Source: Siphonodentalium dalli
Taxonomy: Eukaryota > Mollusca > Scaphopoda > Gadilida > Siphonodentaliidae
Reading direction: 5' to 3'
DNA length: 64,000 bases
Assembly (NCBI GenBank): GCA_032622095.1
Contig: CP136065.1
Coordinates: 115,859,195 to 115,923,194, forward strand
Shown here: positions 58,721-64,000 of the stretch, piece after piece
How the letters are laid out: each line of letters starts with the position of its first letter
Numbering within the stretch: position 1 is the stretch's first letter
Program-made: the position numbers and the translations under genes
Notes under the pieces: model-generated
Database searches by the model: none
Told to the model about the DNA's origin: nothing
What the model saw: the letters and a program-made list of their open reading frames with translations, nothing else

Positions 58721-60500
58721 AACATGATTCAATACAATTCTGGAACCGCAGTTCATTATTATGATAAAATGAAACCTGATGTAAATCTGTCATTTTGACA
58801 GTTAATCTTGTATTTTATAGCACCAAAATCAAACAGGAGGCATCAGCATGGAGCGTTCAGTTTTAAAAACTTGGCATGCTGTGGTAGATACGGACTTCAC
58901 TTTGTGGGTAACCATCGTAGGACGAAGACCTGCGAGTAGTTTCTAGATTGTTAATTGTCATATTCATATAATAGTGATCAGTGACATGGTTCCCAATGGC
59001 ATCTGGTGGTGATCTTCAGTGTGTTCCTTTAGCTTAGCGGAGAAAGGGATTCAATTTGGCTAGAAATGAACAGGCTTATATATTAAAGTGCTGATTTAGT
59101 TATGAAAAGTAGTGACGTTTGTTATATTGTGTCTAGTTGTCAGAAAGTCGTCACTCAGAGATTAATATATTTCGCATGGGAACCGATGTCGTGATGATCA
59201 CACAACTCTGTCAGTACTTCTGTCCAAGCTAACACTGGAATCTATCCGTGCAATTTAGTGCATCGTCGGTTATAATCCGATGCAATAATGTACCAGAGAT
59301 GTCAGCATTCTGTTATAATGCGCGACAGCCGCATCCATCATGGAAGTATAGACGGAATCGAAAAATGTCGCACATTTCTATTTTCCAGTGTTCGCAGTCT
59401 GTGAATTTTCAGAGGAAAATGGGTTTAAACATGGACCATGAATATTACACTTTTATTTATCGCTCATTGGCCCATATTTCCTAAATAATTGCCACTCGAT
59501 GAAAAAAATTAATAAAAAGTTATTAGCAATGTCGGCGCACATTTTTGGAAGCAAGATAAAAGAAGGCAGAATTAAGGATTCACTGTATACCAAAAAATTT
59601 CAGTAAGCCCCTCCCACAGTCAAACAGATTGCACGCAGAATAAAATCTCACAAAATAATCCTCACTGATTGACAGTTGTCTGTCAATGCGATTCTGATAA
59701 GACCTGCGCTATCATAAATTGATTCGTAATTCTATTGTATTGTAATGGTCGCTCTTTCTATAATAATTTCTTGTACAGTTATTCCCAGAACATATGCAAT
59801 CAATATTAACAAAATATACTGAGATTTCTTACTTTTAAAGCATTTAATGGCCAAATTATGAAAGAATTTATCGCGCTGACCTGCACTAACAGTATAATAC
59901 GATCGTCCACATAGAACTCATCATCAGAAAAAAAACCTGGTCCGAAATTTGCCATGAATCAGCTTAATTTCACTTAGCAAACTCTTGAGAGAATCTCTCT
60001 ACACACCGCAAATTATATACTCATCACAAAATCTTACAAATGCCTTACAGCGGCGTTGAGCTAAAAATCGAACTAGAGGTTGGACTAAGGATACCCCCCG
60101 CTATGCAACATGCTACATTAAGGGTAGCCATATTATGCATTCAGGGTTCCAGGCAAATTTTGTGTAAAACCTATTTGACTTTTTGTTCAGATTCTAGTGT
60201 ATGAATAAAATGTTTTGAACAAGAAGTACCACTAGAAAGATGCTATTTTGTTTAATATTCAATTGTCTATGCCTTTATTTCATATAGTTTTGATGTCTTG
60301 TAGGGACACCAAAAATGATTTTGTTAATTTTTCAATAACAAAAATGATTTTATTTTGTATTTGTATGTCTAGTTTATAAAAGCTCGGACAAAATTATGCC
60401 TGTTGCAAAAAAGGGGGATAACTCCACCTAAATAGTCTGACAGACCTCATAATTGCAGGTGCACAGGTTCCCATGGTATAAAATATCTCTGCCAAGTTAA
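58721..60500. other. Longest apparently repeat-poor intergenic stretch; no gene recognised
   Basis: Small frames such as 58849-58947 and 59248-59484 have no recognised motif. A hairpin with 7-bp arms, TTGACAG...CTGTCAA, lies at 59669-59686. Exons of an unrecognised gene cannot be ruled out. Confidence 0.35.
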
Positions 60501-61188
60501 AACGAGAGGCCGATCACGATCGGCAGATGTTAACCCATCCCTTGGCGATAGTAAATTACTCTGATCGGAATTATAAATGAGAGTTTTGATGTTGAATTAT
60601 AGAGTATACTGTTAGGTACTATTATAAACAATGCACATAACACAAATTACTGGAATTTATGTGTCACTCACATTTATATAAGAGAATGCACTTGAACAGG
60701 ATCTGTAATGCTGAACCACCACAGCCTTGGGTTAAATGTGAAAAGGTGACCAGGACATGCAATACTTGATCAAGAGATTCCAATATAATGATAATGTATC
60801 AAATTCTACCCACAACAGCAATCAAGATGAACACCTCACTGCTGACCGATTAATATCTGTTATACAGCAGAGCTGTCAATAACTCACAGGCTTATGTTAA
60901 ATAGGGCAAGGAATTCAAACTAAATTTATTTTTTTAAGAGTGAATATTTTTTTTTTAGAAAAAGAGCCATAAATCAGTTAAAAATTGTCTGATCAAACAA
61001 ACACATATTCGAACTCGATCTGTCTTTTGTGCTGAGAAATTCATATACAAAAATTTGGTTCTGATCATATAAAAAATGTTTGAGTTATCGCACCATGAGT
61101 AAAGTGTCTACAGACAAACAGATGGATGGACTAATGACAGTTGGTCAATCCGGATGTTGACACTTCCATACTATGATATGGGTAAACA
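60501..61188 (-). mobile_element. Complete family-D element (minus), ~690 bp
   Basis: On the minus strand the head TTTACCCATATCATAGTATGG leads into 'gtccatccatctgtttgtct', one or two monomers ending near 'tttatggctctttttct', and the tail hairpin GCCGATCGTGATCGGC plus CTCTCGTT. It defines both ends of family D. Confidence 0.7.
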
Positions 61189-61834
61189 TAAAAATTAGTC
61201 TTTTGTGGGTATTAAAGTATCAATTTTCCCATCTCCACCAGCATGGGCATGCATTTGATTTTTTTGTCTGTGAAACACTGGACAAACATGACAAAATATG
61301 TGATAAAACACAATTTATTCCCATCTTTCCTGGCATAGAGACCTTCTCAGAAACCCAGAGTAAAAGTGCAAATTAATTAGATAGAGCTACAGCCTGTAAG
61401 CCAGTGTCCTGTCCCTCAAAAACATATACCTGGTTACACCTCACACTAATGTCTAAAAATAACTCTAATTATCAATAACTCAGATTTACTGTTTGTCTCC
61501 ACAGAGCTAAAGTGATACTGCTGGTAATCAATTAGTTGTTGACTGCTATGGTTATCTGTTCAATTCTTAGTTGAAAAAGGGCCATAACTCTGGTATAAAA
61601 TGTTGGATCTAACCCATATTCAATCTCGATTTGTATTTTGAGTTGAGAAACTCGCATACCAAATTTGGTTCTTATCAGCTGAAAAATGGTTGATTTATCA
61701 AAATATGCAGAAATTCTAAGTCAAAGGGCCATAACTCCATTAAAAAATATCGGATCAAACCCATATTCGAACTCGATCTGTATTATGGTCCGAGAAACTT
61801 GCATACCAAATTTGATTCTGATCAGATAAAAATT
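61189..61834 (-). repeat. Left part of a family-D element interrupted at 61835
   Basis: Minus-strand monomers ('aaatttggtatgcaagtttc', 'gttatggccctttgactta') belong to the D copy whose head is at about 63540. 61189-61500 is less clearly repetitive. Confidence 0.5.
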
Positions 61835-63267
61835 TTTAGTCGAGTTTTTTTCCAAAACTCGACTTATAGTTTGATGAGGGACGGTGGGCGGGCGGCGGAC
61901 GGGCGACGTGTTTTGCTTATAACTCAACCGTTTATTGACGGATTTTTTGTTGGGTGAGTACATATCCATGCACGTAAGCTGCAGACAAAACATCGGGTTC
62001 GTCCGCACATTTATTACAGAGTTATGGCCCTTTGAATTTTCAGCTCGTTAGCGTGATAACTTCAACAAACGTTATCCGATTTGATTGAAATTTGGTATAT
62101 AGGTGTCTCCCAAGAATATCTCGGATGAGTTCGAAAACCGGCCTGGTCCGATAAAATTTGATAGAGTTATGGCCCTTAATTAGTCATTTTTCACAAATTT
62201 TCAGCTCGTTAGCGCGATAACTTCAACAAACGTTATCCGATTTGATTGAAATTTGGTATATAGGTGTCTCCCAACAATATCCCGGATGAGTTCGAAAACC
62301 GGCCTCGTCCGATAAAATTTGATAGAGTTATGGCCCTTAATTATTAATTTTTCACGAGTTTTCAGCTTGTTAGCGCGATAACTTCAACAAACGTTATCCG
62401 ATTTGATTGAAATTTGGTATATAGGTGTCTCCCAAGAATATCTCGGATGAGTTCGAAAACCGGCCTGGTCCGATAAAATTTTATAGAGTTATGGCCCTTA
62501 ATTAGTAATTTTTCACGAATTTTCAGCTCGTTAGCACGATAACTTCAACAAACGTTATCCGATTTGATTGAAATTTGGTTTATAGGTGTCTCCCAAGAAT
62601 ATCTCGGTCGAGTTCGAAAACCGGCCAGGTCCGATAAAATTTGATAGAGTTATGGCCCTTAATTAGTCATTTTTTCACAAATTTTCAGCTCGTTAGCGCG
62701 ATAATTTAACAAACATCATCCTATTTGATTGAAATTTTGATATATAGGTGTCTCCCAAGAATACCTCGGACGAGTTAGAAAACCGGCCCGGTCCGATAAA
62801 ATTTGATAGAGTTATGGTCCTTAAATAGTCATTTTGTACGAATTTTGAGCTCGTTAGCGCGATAACTTCAACAAACGTCATCCGATTCAACTAAAATGTG
62901 GTATATAAGTGTCTTCCAATAATATCCTGGACGAGTCGAAAACCAGCCTGGCCCAATAAAATTTGATAGAGTTATGGCCCTTAATTAGTCATTTTTCGTG
63001 AATTTTTAGCTCGTTAGCGCGATAACTTCAACAAACGTCCTCCGATTTGTTTAAAATTTGGAATAGACATACTTGCCAAAAATATTTCGGACGAGTTCGA
63101 AAACCAGCCTGGCCCGATAAAATTTGATGGAGTTATGGCCCTTTATTAGTCATTTTTCGATTTTACCTATTAATTAGTCTACCGATACTGATGCACACCA
63201 ATTGGCGGTAGCCACCGGCGGTAAGCCACCGAAAACGAGACACAGCATCTCTGATGCCACCTCTTGT
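61835..63267 (+). mobile_element. Element with seven 161-bp monomers inserted in family D
   Basis: The head hairpin is GTCGAGTTTT...AAAACTCGAC (61839-61863), followed by a 'gggcgggcggcggacgggcg' GC-rich stretch. Monomers start at 62041, 62202, 62363, 62524, 62686, 62847 and 63007 (period 160-162), each with 'cagctcgttagcgcgataac' and 'gatagagttatggccctt'. The tail region has 'accggcggtaagccaccg' and CACCTCTTGTTT. It splits the D monomer that elsewhere reads 'cagatataaaatatttgagt'. Confidence 0.75.
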
Positions 63268-63545
63268 TTGAGTTATGGTAGCATGCATGAATTCTATGTC
63301 GAAAAAGGGCCATAACTCTGTAAAAAAAACTCGGATCGAACCCATATTCGAACTCGATCTGTATTTGGTGCTGAGAAACTCATATACAAAATTTGGTTCC
63401 GATCAGATATAAAATATTTGAGTTATCGCACCATGTGTAAAGTGTCCACGGACAGACAGACAGACAGACAGACGGACGCACGACGAGTGGTCAATCCGGA
63501 CGTCGACATTATGTTTACCATACTATGGTATGGGTAAACATAAAA
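63268..63545 (-). repeat. Right part and head of the interrupted family-D element
   Basis: The minus strand from 63545 shows 'tttacccataccatagtatg', a (GTCT)n run at 63455-63472, then one monomer ending 'tagttatggccctttttcg'-like text at the junction with the inserted element. Confidence 0.65.
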
Positions 63546-64000
63546 ATATTGACTGAAAAATGTATAAATAAAAGCTCGGACAAATTTGTGTCCACATACA
63601 GACAGAAATATAATATGTGCCATGTCTACGTATGTGAACTGTAAATCAATGGTACATGCATAATCCCATATAGGAATCTGGGGGGAAAGTCTCAATAACT
63701 TAAGCCCAAGGTTATGTGCTCATTTTGAGGAAAAGAGACAGAAGTAGCAACAATATCCGGAACAATGAACAGCTTCATAGATCTTAGAAAAGGGTGAAAA
63801 AACATATGGTCACATAATCATACAGCTTTGTGGAATGGTGACAGTTCAACATATAAAATATCAACAATACATCACCCATAAAACTTTCTTTGATAAGAGT
63901 GTGAGCCAGCACTAAATGACCGACCATGAACAGGCCGGCTGAATCGTGGTGGGTTGTAAAATCTGTCATAAACAGGAGGCCTCGAGAACCTCGAATCTCG
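63546..64000. other. Unassigned stretch to window end
   Basis: No repeat border or gene recognised; two short minus-strand ORFs without motifs. Confidence 0.35.

Noticed and set aside
58849-58947. 33-codon frame beginning MERSVLKTWHAVV
   Set aside because: No recognised motif, no clear splice signals; cannot be supported as an exon.
62041-63165. CRISPR-like regularity of repeats
   Set aside because: The unit repeats over its whole 161 bp without unique spacers, and the genome is eukaryotic; it is a satellite-type array.

Overview
The window reads as nuclear DNA of a metazoan, most probably a bivalve or other mollusc. It is AT-rich, has few genes and spliceosomal introns, and is packed with tandem-monomer repeats headed by GTCCGTCC runs and carrying an 'agagttatggcccttt' block, a repeat style familiar from molluscan genomes. 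The organism call is inference from repeat style plus one animal gene; no species marker is visible.

One host gene is recognisable: AIMP2, the scaffold subunit p38 of the cytosolic multi-aminoacyl-tRNA synthetase complex, on the + strand. Three coding exons are seen at 14765-14977, 24178-24403 and 40349-40749. All have consensus splice borders and compatible phases (0, then 1), followed by a stop codon and polyadenylation signals. Together they give about 279 residues. The short first coding exon was not found; it is probably upstream of the window or undetectable by eye. The two visible introns are about 9.2 and 15.9 kb.

Everything else I could identify is mobile or repetitive DNA, much of it nested. 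(1) At least eight families share a layout of 5' hairpin, (GTCC)n-like stretch, tandem 154-174 bp monomers and a short 3' tail usually ending CTTGTT or CTCGTT. I letter them A (TTTTTAGCTCAACTT head), B/C/F/H (TTATxCCCCC head), D (TACCCATACCATAG head), G (TTTTTAGCTCACCTG head) and J. They look like non-autonomous Helentron/HINE-type elements. (2) Cut-and-paste elements have readable target duplications: TTAA-flanked MITEs at 267-538, 5696-6168 and 42308-42788; 8-bp-TSD hAT/P-like elements at 11041-12181, 25390-28991 and 35833-36977; TA-flanked elements at 1024-8416 (7.4 kb, very long inverted arms) and 47177-51111. Further terminal-repeat elements lie at 43040-44147 and 44301-45433. (3) Retroelements: a 5'-truncated, lightly damaged CR1/jockey-like LINE at 31677-35146 and a decayed DIRS/Ngaro-like fragment near 22940-23236.

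Layout: 0-8.4 kb, MITE plus the 7.4-kb long-arm element with nested insertions; 8.4-14.7 kb, fold-back, hAT and satellite repeats; 14.7-40.9 kb, AIMP2 with repeat-filled introns; 41-64 kb, intergenic nested repeats with no recognised gene. Paralogous 'empty sites' inside the window allow several insertions to be confirmed and ordered: B before A, H before A, A before the 8-bp-TSD elements and before the 3.9-kb TA element, G before a TTAA MITE, D before the 161-bp-monomer element.
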